Below, piece after piece: positions 36,289 through 46,799 of a DNA stretch of 64,000 bases. Source of the DNA: Aliarcobacter sp. GTDB lineage: Bacteria > Campylobacterota > Campylobacteria > Campylobacterales > Arcobacteraceae. The stretch spans positions 62,001 to 126,000 of the forward strand of contig JAQVBE010000006.1 of the NCBI GenBank assembly GCA_028690445.1, given 5' to 3'. The position numbers were made by a program, and so were the translations under genes. The notes beneath the pieces are model-generated. The model saw only the letters and a program-made list of their open reading frames with translations, ran no database searches and was not told the DNA's origin. Within the stretch, counting starts at the first letter, position 1; the number at the start of each line of letters is the position of its first letter.

Positions 36289-37395
36289 ATGCGTTTATTT
36301 GATAAAAGAATTATTTCCCATTTTGATTATTTGTTAATAATATTTATTTTACCTTTGATATTTATATCATACCATTTAATTGGTGAAACAAACGAAAGAT
36401 TAGCTAATAAACAACTAGTATATTATGTAATTTCTATTTTTATATTTCTAATAGTTTTTATTTTACCTATTAGAAGAAAAATTAGAGTTATTCCGACTTT
36501 ATATTGGTTAGGTATTATATTACTAATTGCTGTTGAGTTTTTAGGTATTTCAAAATTAGGTGCTACGAGATGGTTACCTATACCTTTTCTAAACACGACT
36601 ATTCAGCCTTCAGAATTAATAAAACCAGTATTTATTTTAATGCTTGGATATTTAGTTTATCATAAACCACCACCAAAAGGCGGGTATGGTTTCTTAGATT
36701 TCCTTTATTTTTCAATTTATATTTTATTACCATTTATATTAATTGCTAAAGAACCTGATTTAGGAACAGCAATGATTTTACTTTTAGTAGGTTATGGAGT
36801 TTTATTTATTATTGGTATAAATTGGAAAATTTGGGCAACTATTTTTCTTGTAATAGGAATATCTTCACCATTTATTTATACTTATTTAATAAAAGATTAT
36901 CAGAAAAAAAGAATCACTGATTTTGTTTCAGAAGAGCCAAGTTATCATGTTCAACAATCAATTATAGCAATTGGTTCAGGTGGGCTTACAGGAAAACAAA
37001 GTGAAGATGCAACTCAAACACAACTAAAGTTTTTGCCAATTGCAACAAGTGACTTTATTTTTGCGTATTTTGTTGAAAGACATGGATTTCTTGGTGCAAT
37101 TGGGTTGATATTTTTATATACATTAATAATAATTCATTTACTTAGCATGAATTATTATTTTAAAGATGATTATATGATTAGAGTTTTTTCTTCAGGATTA
37201 GGACTATTAATCTTTTTTAATATGAGTGTAAATATTTTAATGGTTATAGGTTTTGCACCAGTTGTTGGACTCCCTTTACCATTATTCTCTTATGGAGGAA
37301 GTTCTTTTATTAATTTTATTGTAACCTTTGCAATTTTAGAAAACTTGTTAGCATTTAGATATATGAATTTGTATAATTATGAAAGAAAGTTATAA
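36289..37395 (+). CDS. rodA: rod-shape peptidoglycan polymerase RodA (SEDS family)
   Basis: 368 residues with about ten membrane segments. GATRWLPIPF, QPSELIKPVFIL, KEPDLGTAMI and LPLPLFSYGGSS are SEDS signatures, and the overall form is RodA rather than FtsW. It polymerises glycan strands with a class B PBP during elongation. No ribosome site precedes the ATG, and only 19 bases separate it from the divergent start, so the promoter must lie in the pseudouridine synthase gene or the mRNA is leaderless. Confidence 0.92.
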   Translation: MRLFDKRIISHFDYLLIIFILPLIFISYHLIGETNERLANKQLVYYVISIFIFLIVFILPIRRKIRVIPTLYWLGIILLIAVEFLGISKLGATRWLPIPFLNTTIQPSELIKPVFILMLGYLVYHKPPPKGGYGFLDFLYFSIYILLPFILIAKEPDLGTAMILLLVGYGVLFIIGINWKIWATIFLVIGISSPFIYTYLIKDYQKKRITDFVSEEPSYHVQQSIIAIGSGGLTGKQSEDATQTQLKFLPIATSDFIFAYFVERHGFLGAIGLIFLYTLIIIHLLSMNYYFKDDYMIRVFSSGLGLLIFFNMSVNILMVIGFAPVVGLPLPLFSYGGSSFINFIVTFAILENLLAFRYMNLYNYERKL

Positions 37396-37407
37396 AATAA
37401 GAGTCAG

Positions 37408-38121
37408 TTAAATGATTCCTTGTTTTTCTAAAACATCAGTTAAAATTTTTAAATCATCAATTGAATTACCACACACTTTTTTATCAGTTTTTATTTCAAC
37501 GATTTCTTCTTGTTTTTCTCCCACATATATATAATTCAAAATATATTCTCGTTTTAATAAATCAACAGTACTCCTATCTTCGCATAAAGAGTCTTGAATT
37601 TGTTTTTTAAATTTGTTTTTTAAAAATTTATCATCTAAAAGAACTTCGTGAAGTTGATATTTATAATAAATAGTTTTATCTTTTTTATAGATGTCAATTA
37701 AAGTACTATTCATATCTATTTGTATTGGTAATTTATCTTTAAAACTCTCAATTTCTTTTTCTAAAGCATAATCTTCAAAAAAGTAGAATTTACTAACTTC
37801 AATGAAAAAATTTATAGAAAATAATAAATTAATACTTACTAATAATTTTGATAGAAATGACCAAATTTTTGAACCACTATATTTGTTAGCTGTCCTATAA
37901 ATAGCTAATGATATAAGAATAGAATAAATTAAAATGATAAAATATAAAAAGAATTCTAAATAATTTTCCTTATTTTGTGCATATTTTGTTTGCATAAAAT
38001 ACATTTCAAAAAAAACTTCAATTAAAAATGATAAAAAAATAAACCAGAACCAAAAAACAACAACTAAAGAAGTTTCTCCATTTATTAGTTTAAAAAAATA
38101 GTTTTTATTTATTGATGACAT
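37408..38121 (-). CDS. hypothetical membrane protein
   Basis: 237 residues. Three hydrophobic helices lie in the first ~115 residues (FWFWFIFLSFLIEVFF, YFIILIYSILISLAIY, LLVSINLLFSINFF). The C-terminal half is soluble and charged, with Cys in LCEDRSTVD and KKVCGNSIDD. No family recognised. It starts eight bases after the TonB-like gene stops and is likely co-transcribed with it. Confidence 0.6.
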   Translation of the reverse strand: MSSINKNYFFKLINGETSLVVVFWFWFIFLSFLIEVFFEMYFMQTKYAQNKENYLEFFLYFIILIYSILISLAIYRTANKYSGSKIWSFLSKLLVSINLLFSINFFIEVSKFYFFEDYALEKEIESFKDKLPIQIDMNSTLIDIYKKDKTIYYKYQLHEVLLDDKFLKNKFKKQIQDSLCEDRSTVDLLKREYILNYIYVGEKQEEIVEIKTDKKVCGNSIDDLKILTDVLEKQGII

Positions 38122-38129
38122 TTTTTTCC

Positions 38130-38894
38130 TTAGTATAATCTATATTGTACATTGAATCTTAGTTTTGTTGATGTTTGAGGTTTTGGATAATCTTTATATG
38201 CAATCTCTATTAATTCCACGGAATAATCATCTAAAACAGCGTATCCAGAGGAATCTATCACTTTTAATCCCGTAATACTTCCATCTGGATGAAACATAAA
38301 CTCAATAACATTTACTCCACCAATTTTAAGTTTTGCTGCAAGTGGTGGATAACCTAATCTATTTAAAACCCTTTGAGTAATAGTTTGAAAATTAGTTAGA
38401 TTTTTTTCTAAATATGCTTTTTGAACTTTTGTAAACTTATCATATTCTTCACCGTATAATTTTTGAAGTTCATTTAAAATTTCTTTATTAATAGGTTGTT
38501 TTTGAGATAAGAAATCTTCCAATGTTTTATCTTGAAGAGATTCTTTTTTATTTACAATTTGTTCATTTAATACTTTTTTTTGTAATTCTTTTGATTTTTC
38601 AAAATCTATTTTTTTATTATTCTCAACTTTTTTTTGAATCTCTTTTTTTACTACTACTTCTTTTTGAATTTCTGGAAGTTCAAATTTTTTTTCAATTATA
38701 GGTTTAACTTTTTCTTCTATTACATTATTTATTATAGGTTCTTCTTTTTTTAATTTTATAAATTTTACATCAGACTTTTTTATAACTTCTTGTTTATTTT
38801 GATTATTTTTCTTAAATTCATCATTATTATATTTCTTAAATAGAAAAAAATGTAAAGATATTGAAATAATAAAGGCTAGGATAATAATTCTCAT
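38130..38894 (-). CDS. TonB-like energy-transducing protein
   Basis: 254 residues. One N-terminal membrane anchor (IIILAFIISISLHFFLF) is followed by a Lys/Glu-rich periplasmic linker (about 25-150) and a TonB C-terminal domain with YPPLAAKLKIGG, VIEFMFHPDGSITGLKVIDSSGY. The linker has few prolines compared with E. coli TonB. No exbBD nearby. The ATG at 38894 lacks a ribosome site but has TATAAT ending six bases upstream, so it may be leaderless. Confidence 0.82.
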   Translation of the reverse strand: MRIIILAFIISISLHFFLFKKYNNDEFKKNNQNKQEVIKKSDVKFIKLKKEEPIINNVIEEKVKPIIEKKFELPEIQKEVVVKKEIQKKVENNKKIDFEKSKELQKKVLNEQIVNKKESLQDKTLEDFLSQKQPINKEILNELQKLYGEEYDKFTKVQKAYLEKNLTNFQTITQRVLNRLGYPPLAAKLKIGGVNVIEFMFHPDGSITGLKVIDSSGYAVLDDYSVELIEIAYKDYPKPQTSTKLRFNVQYRLY

Positions 38895-38944
38895 AGCGCG
38901 ATTATAGTACAATTACGCTAATAAATGATTAATAGGAATATAGA

Positions 38945-40225
38945 ATGTTTAATAAATCAATAAAAGCTTATGAAGAAGCTTGTGAAGTAATTCCAGGAGG
39001 AGTTGATTCACCTGTTCGTGCTTTTAAAAGTGTTGGAGGAACTCCACCTTTTATAGAAAAAGGTGAGGGTGCTTATTTATTCGATATAGATGGAAATAAG
39101 TATTTAGATTTTGTACAAAGTTGGGGACCACTTATTTTTGGTCATTGTGATAAAGATATTGAAAATGCAGTGATTGATACTGCAAAAAAAGGTTTATCTT
39201 TTGGAGCTCCTACAATTCTTGAAACACAACTAGCAAATGAAATTGTTGATATGTTCGATAATATCGATAAAGTTAGATTTGTTAGCTCAGGAACTGAAGC
39301 TGTAATGTCTGCAATTAGACTTGCACGTGGGGTAACTGGTAAAAATGATATTATAAAATTTGAGGGTTGTTATCATGGACACTCAGATTCACTTTTAGTA
39401 CAAGCTGGTTCTGGAATGGCAACATTTGGAAGTCCAAGTAGTCCAGGAGTTCCATCAGATTTAACAAAACATACTTTAATTTGTGAATATAATAATATTG
39501 AAAATCTAAAAAAATGTTTTGTGGATAGTTCAGATATTGCTTGTATTATTATTGAGCCAATCGCCGGAAACATGGGATTAGTTCCAGCAAATGAAGAATT
39601 TTTAAAAGCTTGTAGAGAGCTATGTGATGCAAATAATGCTCTATTGATTTTTGATGAAGTAATGTCAGGTTTTAGAGCTTCTTTAAAAGGTGCAAGTGGA
39701 ATTTCAAAAATAAAAGCTGACATAATTACTTTTGGAAAGGTAATTGGTGCTGGAATGCCTGTTGGTGCATTTGCTGCAAATAAAAAAATTATGGGATATT
39801 TAAGCCCTGATGGAACTGTTTATCAAGCTGGAACTTTAAGTGGAAATCCAGTTGCAATGGCGGCTGGATTAGTGAGTTTACGAAAATTAAAAGCTAATCC
39901 AGAAATATATGATGATTTAAGTGTCAAAGCTTTAAGGTTAGTAAATGGTTTAAAAAGAGTTGCAAATGAAAATAATATTCCTTTACAAGTTAATACAAGA
40001 GGAAGTATGTTTGGTTTCTTTTTTTGTGAAAAAGAACCTAAAAATTTCAAAGAAGTAGGTCTTTGTGATTTTAAAAGATTTGCAATATTTCATAATGAAA
40101 TGTTAAAAAAAGGGTTTTATTTTGCTTGTTCGCAATATGAAACAGGCTTTATTTGTACAAAAATTACAAATGAAGATATTGATGCTTGCATTAATGCAGC
40201 TAACCAAATTATGAAAAATTTATAA
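38945..40225 (+). CDS. hemL: glutamate-1-semialdehyde 2,1-aminomutase HemL
   Basis: 426 residues. [12 protein letters not shown] at the N-terminus, [20 protein letters not shown] and the PLP-lysine loop [14 protein letters not shown] identify the enzyme, which makes 5-aminolevulinate for heme. Divergent from the TonB-like gene. First gene of a rightward run with ppnP and atpZ. Confidence 0.97.
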   Translation: MFNKSIKAYEEACEVIPGGVDSPVRAFKSVGGTPPFIEKGEGAYLFDIDGNKYLDFVQSWGPLIFGHCDKDIENAVIDTAKKGLSFGAPTILETQLANEIVDMFDNIDKVRFVSSGTEAVMSAIRLARGVTGKNDIIKFEGCYHGHSDSLLVQAGSGMATFGSPSSPGVPSDLTKHTLICEYNNIENLKKCFVDSSDIACIIIEPIAGNMGLVPANEEFLKACRELCDANNALLIFDEVMSGFRASLKGASGISKIKADIITFGKVIGAGMPVGAFAANKKIMGYLSPDGTVYQAGTLSGNPVAMAAGLVSLRKLKANPEIYDDLSVKALRLVNGLKRVANENNIPLQVNTRGSMFGFFFCEKEPKNFKEVGLCDFKRFAIFHNEMLKKGFYFACSQYETGFICTKITNEDIDACINAANQIMKNL

Positions 40226-40243
40226 ATAAAAAGGAAATAAAAA

Positions 40244-40558
40244 ATGCCAACAATTAAAAATGTAGAATTAACAAAAAAAGCAAATATCTATTTTGATGGA
40301 AATGTTACAAGTAGAACTTTTATTGAAGTAAATGGTGATAAAAAAACTTTAGGTATTATGATGCCAGGAGAGTATACATTTGGTACAAATGATGCAGAAT
40401 TAATGGAAATTATTGCTGGTGAATGTGAAGTTAGATTAAAAGATAGTACACAATGGAATACTTATACAGAAAATACATCTTTTAATGTTCCTGCAAATTC
40501 TAGTTTTGATATTAAAGTAAAAGTTATAACAGATTATTGTTGTTCATTTATTAAATAG
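40244..40558 (+). CDS. ppnP: pyrimidine/purine nucleoside phosphorylase PpnP
   Basis: 104 residues, single cupin fold (formerly DUF1255). KANIYFDGNVTSR, LGIMMPGEYTFGT and NVPANSSFDIKV are the family blocks, and the length is typical (94-105). It splits nucleosides with phosphate. Eighteen bases after hemL, with AAAAAGGAA before the ATG. Confidence 0.92.
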   Translation: MPTIKNVELTKKANIYFDGNVTSRTFIEVNGDKKTLGIMMPGEYTFGTNDAELMEIIAGECEVRLKDSTQWNTYTENTSFNVPANSSFDIKVKVITDYCCSFIK

Positions 40559-40570
40559 TTGGAAGTTTAA

Positions 40571-40885
40571 ATGCAAGATGAAAACTCAACTAAACCAAAA
40601 CATCAAGATAAAGTAATTGCTTTAGATAATTTATCTTTAGGAATTTCAATAGTTGCAGCTATTATAATAGGTTTTGGTATTGGATATGGTTTAAAACAAT
40701 TAACTGGATATACTTGGACTTTATGGCTTGGTATTGCATGGGGAATTGTAGCCGCAATTGTAAATGTTTATAGAGCATATAAAAGAGCTCAAAAAGTGTA
40801 TGAAGGTATGGAAAATGACCCAAGATATGCTTATCGAGCAAAATATGGAGATAAATCTTTTGATAAAGATAATGATGAAGATTAA
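40571..40885 (+). CDS. AtpZ/AtpI-family small membrane protein
   Basis: 104 residues. Two helices with a short turn (LSLGISIVAAIIIGFGIGYG and WTLWLGIAWGIVAAIVNVYR) preceded by an acidic N-terminus match AtpZ/AtpI, proteins linked to F1Fo ATP synthase assembly or ion supply. No atp genes lie nearby. It overlaps the next gene by 11 bases. Confidence 0.82.
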   Translation: MQDENSTKPKHQDKVIALDNLSLGISIVAAIIIGFGIGYGLKQLTGYTWTLWLGIAWGIVAAIVNVYRAYKRAQKVYEGMENDPRYAYRAKYGDKSFDKDNDED

Positions 40886-41426
40886 TCTAGAAATTCAAAA
40901 ATTTGCAAAGGTCTTTATTCTTTTAGACTTTTGTATTATTTTGTATTCTTTGTTTTTCCAAAATAAATTTTGGTTACTAAATACACAAGTTGCATTTATA
41001 TCTTCTTTATTTATTATCATTGCCTCTTTTTTATCTTATAGAAAAAATATTCAAAATAGATTATCAAACCTTGATTTAAGTCAAATAAATGAGAGCGTTG
41101 ATAGAGATAAAATTGATGAAATAGATGACCCATATGATTTGTATACGCAATATAAAGAAATACCCGAGGATGAGTTAACTACTGAAAAAATTAAAGAGAT
41201 AATTAATGATGAAAAATCAAAAGTAAAAAGAAATTCTTTTAAAAATACAATTTTTTCAGCGAGTGGATTTTTGTCAATCTATAGAATTTTAGGTTATGGA
41301 ATTTTAATATTTGGTTTTTTTGCTTTAAATAATAATAAAGTTTTTTTGCCAATTGCATTTATTATAGGATTAGGAATAGTTCCAATTGGGATTTTATTTT
41401 CAAAGCTTCTTGAAAAAAAGCTTTGA
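40875..41426 (+). CDS. hypothetical membrane protein downstream of atpZ
   Basis: 183 residues from the ATG at 40875, which lies within the last codons of the AtpZ-like gene; the frame extends back to 40764 but only in the shadow of that gene. Four hydrophobic helices occur as two pairs (about 12-55 and 130-178) around an acidic soluble loop (DDPYDLYTQYKEIPEDELTT). No family recognised; the coupling suggests a shared role with AtpZ. Confidence 0.65.
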   Translation: MKINLEIQKFAKVFILLDFCIILYSLFFQNKFWLLNTQVAFISSLFIIIASFLSYRKNIQNRLSNLDLSQINESVDRDKIDEIDDPYDLYTQYKEIPEDELTTEKIKEIINDEKSKVKRNSFKNTIFSASGFLSIYRILGYGILIFGFFALNNNKVFLPIAFIIGLGIVPIGILFSKLLEKKL

Positions 41427-41429
41427 AAA
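41397..41429. terminator. possible bidirectional terminator
   Basis: TTTTCAAAGCTT / AAGCTTTGAAAA, 12 paired bases with a 9-base loop, between two convergent genes. The arm ends supply short T runs in both directions, but no long T tract follows. Confidence 0.5.
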
Positions 41430-41430
41430 T

Positions 41431-42111
41431 TTAAAGAATTAAAGGTAAATCAATTGTTACTTTAGTGTCATCATAAGTTAATATAAAAGAGTTTGTCTCT
41501 TTTATATTTAATGATGAAAAATCACTTTCTTCATTTGCTACAATCTCGACACTTATTAAAGAGTATTTTATATTATCAATTTTAATATACTCTCCAATTT
41601 TTAATAAAATAGAACAAGCTACATTATTTTTATTTTTGAAAACTTCAAAAACACTATTTAATGTCTTTATAAATGAACTTGCATCTAATTTAAATTCCGG
41701 AATTGATGGGTCATAATTTTTTGTAAAATTAATATTATTTTTTATTTTGCTTGTTGAAATTGCTAAATCAACTAAAGTAAAGATATTTGTTGTATTGATA
41801 TTTTTAATGTTAAGTTTTGATTCTTTTTTCACCATAGCACTTTTATAAAGTTTCATATGTATTTCATCTTCATTTTCATAACTAATTGTTATTGCATAAA
41901 ATGTATAGTTTTTAATTGTTAAATCAATATAAGAAGTTAATGCTCCAAAAGTTTTTGGAGCATACGTTAATGCTAAATCAAAAAGCTCTTTTTGTTTAAT
42001 TCTATTTAACAAAAATTGAGCTTCTGAATTTGAATAAATTATTTTTGAGCTAGATGAAAAAGATAAAATAGGATTTAAATCTAATTCAACCCACTCTTCA
42101 AAAAAACTCAT
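41431..42111 (-). CDS. hypothetical protein cotranscribed with rpoD
   Basis: 226 residues, soluble. The N-terminus (LNPILSFSSSSKIIYSNSEAQFLL) resembles the first strands of a PAS domain, and the second half has a histidine-kinase-like rhythm (LDLASSFIKTLNSVFEVFKN-type helices) but without His or ATP-binding motifs. It begins four bases after rpoD ends. Function unknown; regulation of sigma-factor activity would be speculation. Confidence 0.6.
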   Translation of the reverse strand: MSFFEEWVELDLNPILSFSSSSKIIYSNSEAQFLLNRIKQKELFDLALTYAPKTFGALTSYIDLTIKNYTFYAITISYENEDEIHMKLYKSAMVKKESKLNIKNINTTNIFTLVDLAISTSKIKNNINFTKNYDPSIPEFKLDASSFIKTLNSVFEVFKNKNNVACSILLKIGEYIKIDNIKYSLISVEIVANEESDFSSLNIKETNSFILTYDDTKVTIDLPLIL

Positions 42112-42115
42112 ATTT

Positions 42116-43996
42116 CTAACTTTCTACATAATTTTTAAGATTTTTACCAACTTTTGGATGTTTAAGTTTTTTAATTGCACTTGATTCAATTTGTCTAACT
42201 CTTTCTCTTGTAACTGAAAGTTCTTTTCCAATTTCTTCTAGTGTTCTATCACTTGCATCTTCCATAAGACCAAATCTCATTCTAATAACTGCTTGTTCTC
42301 TCTCATTCAGTTGTCCTAATATTTGATCAATTTGATTTTGTAAATCTTCTTTCATAATATTATCAACAGGAGTTGGAGCTTTTTCATCTGGAACAAAATC
42401 TCCAAATTTACCATCATCATCGCTACCAATTGGGGCTTCAAGCGAAACAGGTTCTTTTGTGATTTTAATTACTTGTTTAACTTTATCAACAGGTAATCCA
42501 ACTTCTTTTGCGATTTCATCAACATCAGGCTCTTTACCATTTTCTTGAATACCTTTTCTAATGATTTTATTGATTCTGTTGATCGTTTCAATCATATGAA
42601 TTGGAATTCTAATAGTTCTTGCTTGGTCTGCAATTGCTCTTGAAATTGCTTGTCTAATCCACCATGTTGCATAAGTAGAGAATTTATAACCTTTTTTATA
42701 TTCAAACTTATCAACAGCTTTCATAAGACCGATGTTTCCTTCTTGAATTAAATCTAAGAATGGTAAACCTCTATTTGTATATCTTTTTGCAATAGATACA
42801 ACAAGTCTAAGGTTTGATTTTGCCATTCTTGTTTTAGAAGTATCAGTAATTTGTTTACCTCTTTTAATTTGTTCAAGAACATCTTTTAACTCTTCAGGTG
42901 CTAAATCAAATCCACCTTTTGAAGCTTCTTTAGTTTGGAAAAGTTTTTTAATTTCCATATAAGAAGAAACCATAGTAGCTTCTGGAACCATTGTAGTAAT
43001 TTGAGCTTTTGTTAAATTTACAATGTTATCTAAAATCTTTTTGTGATTTTTTAATAATGTTTCATTAAATAAAGGTAATTTATACTCTAATCTTTTTAGT
43101 TCACCATCAAAACCTGTATCAGATTTTAAAGCTGTTTCCATTGCTTTTACAATTTCAGTAATTAATTTAGAAGTTGGTCCTAAATCTAATAAAGCTTCTT
43201 TTAAAATTCTTTTTTTGAATGCAACTGCAAGATTAAAAGTCATTTGATCTGTTTCGTCATCTGATTTTGCAGTTTCTTTAGCAGCAAATTTAAGCCAATC
43301 TTTTTTTGCTTTTTCTAGTATTTTAAATGCTTCAATAATAGTTTGAGCTCTTTTATCAAGTTTTTTTAACTTTTTAGCACTAGTTTTTTCACTATCTTCT
43401 TCATCATCTAAAACTTCAGAATCTTCTTCTATAATTTCATCTTCAATTTCTTCTTCTTCTTCATTTTCAGAATCATCATCAAAATTTCTAAATAATTCTT
43501 TTACTTTTCTTTCTCTATTTACTAAAGGTTCTTTATATTCTAAAATGAAATCAATTAAGTAAGGTACATAACAAATAGCATCAAGAATAATATCTTCACC
43601 CATTTCAATTCTTTTAGAGATTTCAATCTCTTCTTCTTTCGTAAGTAATGGAATTTGTCCCATTTCTCTTAAATACATTCTAACAGGAGAATCTGATCTT
43701 GACCACTCAAGTAATTCTTTATTTTTCAATAAATCATATACATCGTCTTCATTTTCAATTAGCTTTTCTCTTAATTCTTTTCTTTTTTTAGCTTCTTCAG
43801 CATTCATTCTTTTTGCTTGTTCTTGAGAACTAATTACAGTCACATTGTATAACTGAATCAAAGCTAAAAGTTTTTTGATGTTTGGACCTGAAGGTGCTTT
43901 TGGAAAGATTTTAATAATTTTTTCATAAGTAAGTACTGATTCTTTGTACTCTTTTACTAATTGCTCAATAGTTTTATTTATATCTTTTACACTCAT
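42116..43996 (-). CDS. rpoD: RNA polymerase primary sigma factor RpoD
   Basis: 626 residues. Region 1.2 is at about 95-130 ([17 protein letters not shown]). A very acidic stretch occurs around 170-205. Regions 2.1-2.4 carry [36 protein letters not shown] and [16 protein letters not shown]; region 3 starts at [13 protein letters not shown]; region 4.2 is [20 protein letters not shown]. All elements for -10 and -35 recognition are present. The start has GAGGA 11 bases upstream, and its promoter is probably at 44028-44040. Confidence 0.96.
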   Translation of the reverse strand: MSVKDINKTIEQLVKEYKESVLTYEKIIKIFPKAPSGPNIKKLLALIQLYNVTVISSQEQAKRMNAEEAKKRKELREKLIENEDDVYDLLKNKELLEWSRSDSPVRMYLREMGQIPLLTKEEEIEISKRIEMGEDIILDAICYVPYLIDFILEYKEPLVNRERKVKELFRNFDDDSENEEEEEIEDEIIEEDSEVLDDEEDSEKTSAKKLKKLDKRAQTIIEAFKILEKAKKDWLKFAAKETAKSDDETDQMTFNLAVAFKKRILKEALLDLGPTSKLITEIVKAMETALKSDTGFDGELKRLEYKLPLFNETLLKNHKKILDNIVNLTKAQITTMVPEATMVSSYMEIKKLFQTKEASKGGFDLAPEELKDVLEQIKRGKQITDTSKTRMAKSNLRLVVSIAKRYTNRGLPFLDLIQEGNIGLMKAVDKFEYKKGYKFSTYATWWIRQAISRAIADQARTIRIPIHMIETINRINKIIRKGIQENGKEPDVDEIAKEVGLPVDKVKQVIKITKEPVSLEAPIGSDDDGKFGDFVPDEKAPTPVDNIMKEDLQNQIDQILGQLNEREQAVIRMRFGLMEDASDRTLEEIGKELSVTRERVRQIESSAIKKLKHPKVGKNLKNYVES

Positions 43997-44027
43997 ATTT
44001 TTAGGGAATCCTCTTTTTAAGATGGTC

Positions 44028-44040
44028 GGATATTATATCC
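44028..44040 (-). promoter_or_regulatory. probable rpoD promoter -10 within a short palindrome
   Basis: On the minus strand GGATATAATATCC contains a perfect TATAAT, set inside inverted arms GGATAT / ATATCC. It lies 31 bases before the rpoD ATG. Confidence 0.5.
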
Positions 44041-44171
44041 AAATTAGTTAAACAATTGATTAAAAACAAAAATTTAAACAAAAATTACTGTAAAATTAGT
44101 TAAAATGCATTTTTTTTGAAAATATATATTTAATAGCTTTTTAAAGTTTATTAAACTCAAGGACATAAAAT

Positions 44172-44675
44172 ATGAATAAAATTACTGGAAAAGTATGGAA
44201 TTTTGGGGCTAATATAGATACAGATGTTATTATTGCAGCAAGATATTTAAATAGTTCAGATCCTGAACATTTAGCAAAATATGTAATGGAAGATGCAGAT
44301 CCTGAGTTTCCTAAAAAATTACAAAGAGGTGATGTAATAGTTGCAGGAGAAAATTTTGGTTGTGGTTCAAGTAGAGAACATGCACCAATTGCTTTAAAAG
44401 CTGCTGGAGTTGCTGCTGTTGTTGCTCCGTCATTTGCAAGAATTTTTTACAGAAATGCTTTTAACATGGGATTACCAATTTTTGAATTACCTGAATCATT
44501 AGAAATAAAAGAGGGTGAAGAGATTTCTATTGATTTAGATAATGGGAAAATCACAAATAACACTACAAATAAAACTTATGATTTCATTGCAATTCCTCCA
44601 TTTATGCAAGAATTAATTGCAGCTGGTGGATTAATAAATTATGCAAAAGCCGAAATGGGAAGAGGAGATAAATAA
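44172..44675 (+). CDS. leuD: 3-isopropylmalate dehydratase small subunit LeuD
   Basis: 167 residues. [13 protein letters not shown] and [20 protein letters not shown] are the swivel-domain motifs of the LeuD/aconitase-like small subunit; the length is that of the archaeal-type or short bacterial form. It needs LeuC, not in this window. Its stop overlaps the leuB start in TAATG. Confidence 0.93.
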   Translation: MNKITGKVWNFGANIDTDVIIAARYLNSSDPEHLAKYVMEDADPEFPKKLQRGDVIVAGENFGCGSSREHAPIALKAAGVAAVVAPSFARIFYRNAFNMGLPIFELPESLEIKEGEEISIDLDNGKITNNTTNKTYDFIAIPPFMQELIAAGGLINYAKAEMGRGDK

Positions 44676-45742
44676 TGAAAAACTATAGAATATCAGTAAT
44701 CAAAGGTGATGGAATAGGTCCAGAAATCGTTGATGAAGCAATAAAAGTATTAAATGCTGTTTCTAAAAAATGTGGTTTTGAATTATCTTATAAAGAATAT
44801 TTAATGGGTGGAATTGCTATTGATACAACTGGTGTTCCACTTCCAAAAGAGACAATTGATGGTGTTTTAGATTCTGATGCTTGTTTATTTGGTTCTATTG
44901 GTGGAGAAAAATGGGATACATTACCAAGAGAATTAAGACCTGAAACTGGACTTTTAAAGTTTAGAGAAGAGATGGGTGTTTATGCAAATTTAAGACCCGC
45001 TATTGTTTATGATGAATTAGTAAATGCATCTACTTTGAAACCTGAAGTAATTAAGGGTTGTGATATTATGGTAGTACGTGAGCTTATTGGTGGAATTTAT
45101 TTTGGTCAGCCACGTGCTAATGATGGATTCAAAGCTTATAATACAATGGTTTATACAAAACCAGAAATAATTAGAATTGGTAAACAAGCATTTGAACTTG
45201 CTATGAAAAGAGATAAAAGAGTTTGTTCTGTTGATAAAGCAAATGTATTAGAAGTTTCTCAACTTTGGAGAGATACTATGAATGAGTTATCACTTGATTA
45301 TCCAGAAGTTACACTTTCTCATATGTATGTAGATAATGCAGCAATGCAACTTGTAAGAAATCCAAAACAATTTGATGTTATTGTAACTGGAAATATTTTT
45401 GGAGATATTTTATCTGATACAGCTTCAATGGTTGTGGGTTCTATTGGATTATTACCATCAGCTTCAACAGGAGATAAAACAGCTATTTATGAGCCAATTC
45501 ATGGTTCTGCTCCTGATATTGCAGGACTTGGAATAGCAAATCCAATTGCAACAATTTTAAGTGCATCTATGATGTTAAGATACTCTTTAAATGAAGCAAA
45601 AGCAGCAGATATGATAGAAAATGCAATAAAAGCCGCATTAAAAGATGGATATAGAACAAAAGATTTAGCTTCATTTGATGCTATTGAAGTTTTAAATACT
45701 ACTGCTATGGGTGATTTAATCACTAAATATATAAACAAATAA
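44675..45742 (+). CDS. leuB: 3-isopropylmalate dehydrogenase LeuB
   Basis: 355 residues. [12 protein letters not shown], the substrate loop [10 protein letters not shown], and the metal and NAD site [14 protein letters not shown] with [12 protein letters not shown] are intact. Third step of leucine synthesis. A clear terminator follows. Confidence 0.96.
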   Translation: MKNYRISVIKGDGIGPEIVDEAIKVLNAVSKKCGFELSYKEYLMGGIAIDTTGVPLPKETIDGVLDSDACLFGSIGGEKWDTLPRELRPETGLLKFREEMGVYANLRPAIVYDELVNASTLKPEVIKGCDIMVVRELIGGIYFGQPRANDGFKAYNTMVYTKPEIIRIGKQAFELAMKRDKRVCSVDKANVLEVSQLWRDTMNELSLDYPEVTLSHMYVDNAAMQLVRNPKQFDVIVTGNIFGDILSDTASMVVGSIGLLPSASTGDKTAIYEPIHGSAPDIAGLGIANPIATILSASMMLRYSLNEAKAADMIENAIKAALKDGYRTKDLASFDAIEVLNTTAMGDLITKYINK

Positions 45743-45775
45743 TAAAGGAAGCATTGCTTCCTTTATCTCTTTTTA
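45743..45775 (+). terminator. rho-independent terminator after leuB
   Basis: TAAAGGAAGC / GCTTCCTTTA, 10 base pairs around an ATT loop, then TCTCTTTTTA. Confidence 0.88.
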
Positions 45776-45847
45776 ACAAAATAATAATTATTAAAATACA
45801 ATTAACTTTTTCTATGATAATATAAATCTAAAAAATTGGATGATAAT

Positions 45848-46774
45848 ATGAATAAAAAATATAGATTAATCACAAGAAGTGATATGGATGGTTTAGTGTG
45901 TGGAACTTTACTTACATATTTAGATATTATTGATGAGATTATATTTGTCCATCCAAAAGATATGCAAGATGGAAAAATTGCTGTTACTTTAAATGATATT
46001 ACTACAAATCTTCCTTATGTTGATGGTGTTTATTTAGCTTTTGATCATCATTATTCTGAAACATTAAGAAATGAAAAAAAAGATAATCATATTATAAATC
46101 CAAATGCTCCAAGTGCTGCACAAGTTGTTTATGATTATTATGATGGTGATAATGTTTTTCCTGGATATTTTACAAGTATGATGAATGGAGCAAATAAAGC
46201 AGATAGTGCTGATTTTATTGAGGATGATATTTTAAATCCAAGAGCTTGGGCATTATTGAGTTTCTTAATGGATTCAAGAACTGGACTTGGAAGATTTAAA
46301 GATTTTAGGATTTCAAATTATCAACTTATGATGGATTTAATTAAATATTGTGCAAAACATAATATTGATCAAATATTTGAACTCCCTGATATAAAAGAGA
46401 GGGTAGAATTATATTTTAAATATGAAAATGAATTTAAAGAACAATTGAAAAAAGTTACAATAATTAAAGATAATTTATTAATAATTGATTGTAGATATGA
46501 AGAAGTTATCTATCCTGGTAATAGGTTTATGATTTATGCTATGTATCCAGAACAAAATATTTCAATTCATGTTATGTGGGCAAAAGATAAAGAAAAGGTA
46601 GCTTTTAGTGTTGGAAAATCAATAATTAATAAAACTTCAAAAACAAATGTTGGTGAACTAATGCTTAAATATGGCGGTGGCGGTCACGAAGCAGCAGGTG
46701 GATGCCAAATTGATATTAATGATTCAGTTAATGTTTTAGAAGAGTTAACTAAACAAATTAATCTAGATAATTAA
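45848..46774 (+). CDS. DHH-family phosphoesterase
   Basis: 308 residues from the ATG at 45848; a TTG at 45836 is in frame but poorly placed relative to the TTGGA ribosome site. SDMDGLVCG near the N-terminus and FDHH form the metal-binding DHH centre; the C-terminal DHHA1 domain ends with GGGGHEAAGGC. The group includes oligoribonucleases and exopolyphosphatases; substrate not determined. Confidence 0.87.
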   Translation: MNKKYRLITRSDMDGLVCGTLLTYLDIIDEIIFVHPKDMQDGKIAVTLNDITTNLPYVDGVYLAFDHHYSETLRNEKKDNHIINPNAPSAAQVVYDYYDGDNVFPGYFTSMMNGANKADSADFIEDDILNPRAWALLSFLMDSRTGLGRFKDFRISNYQLMMDLIKYCAKHNIDQIFELPDIKERVELYFKYENEFKEQLKKVTIIKDNLLIIDCRYEEVIYPGNRFMIYAMYPEQNISIHVMWAKDKEKVAFSVGKSIINKTSKTNVGELMLKYGGGGHEAAGGCQIDINDSVNVLEELTKQINLDN

Positions 46775-46799
46775 AAGAAGCTGTTAAAGCTTCTTTTTT
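46773..46799. terminator. bidirectional terminator between convergent genes
   Basis: AAAAGAAGCT / AGCTTCTTTT with a GTTAA loop, followed by TT on the plus strand and by A/T sequence on the other side. It overlaps the last codons of the HIT gene. Confidence 0.8.

Noticed and set aside
40764-40874. Upstream extension of the membrane protein gene at 40875
   Set aside because: It lies in the shadow of the AtpZ-like gene and has no ribosome site.
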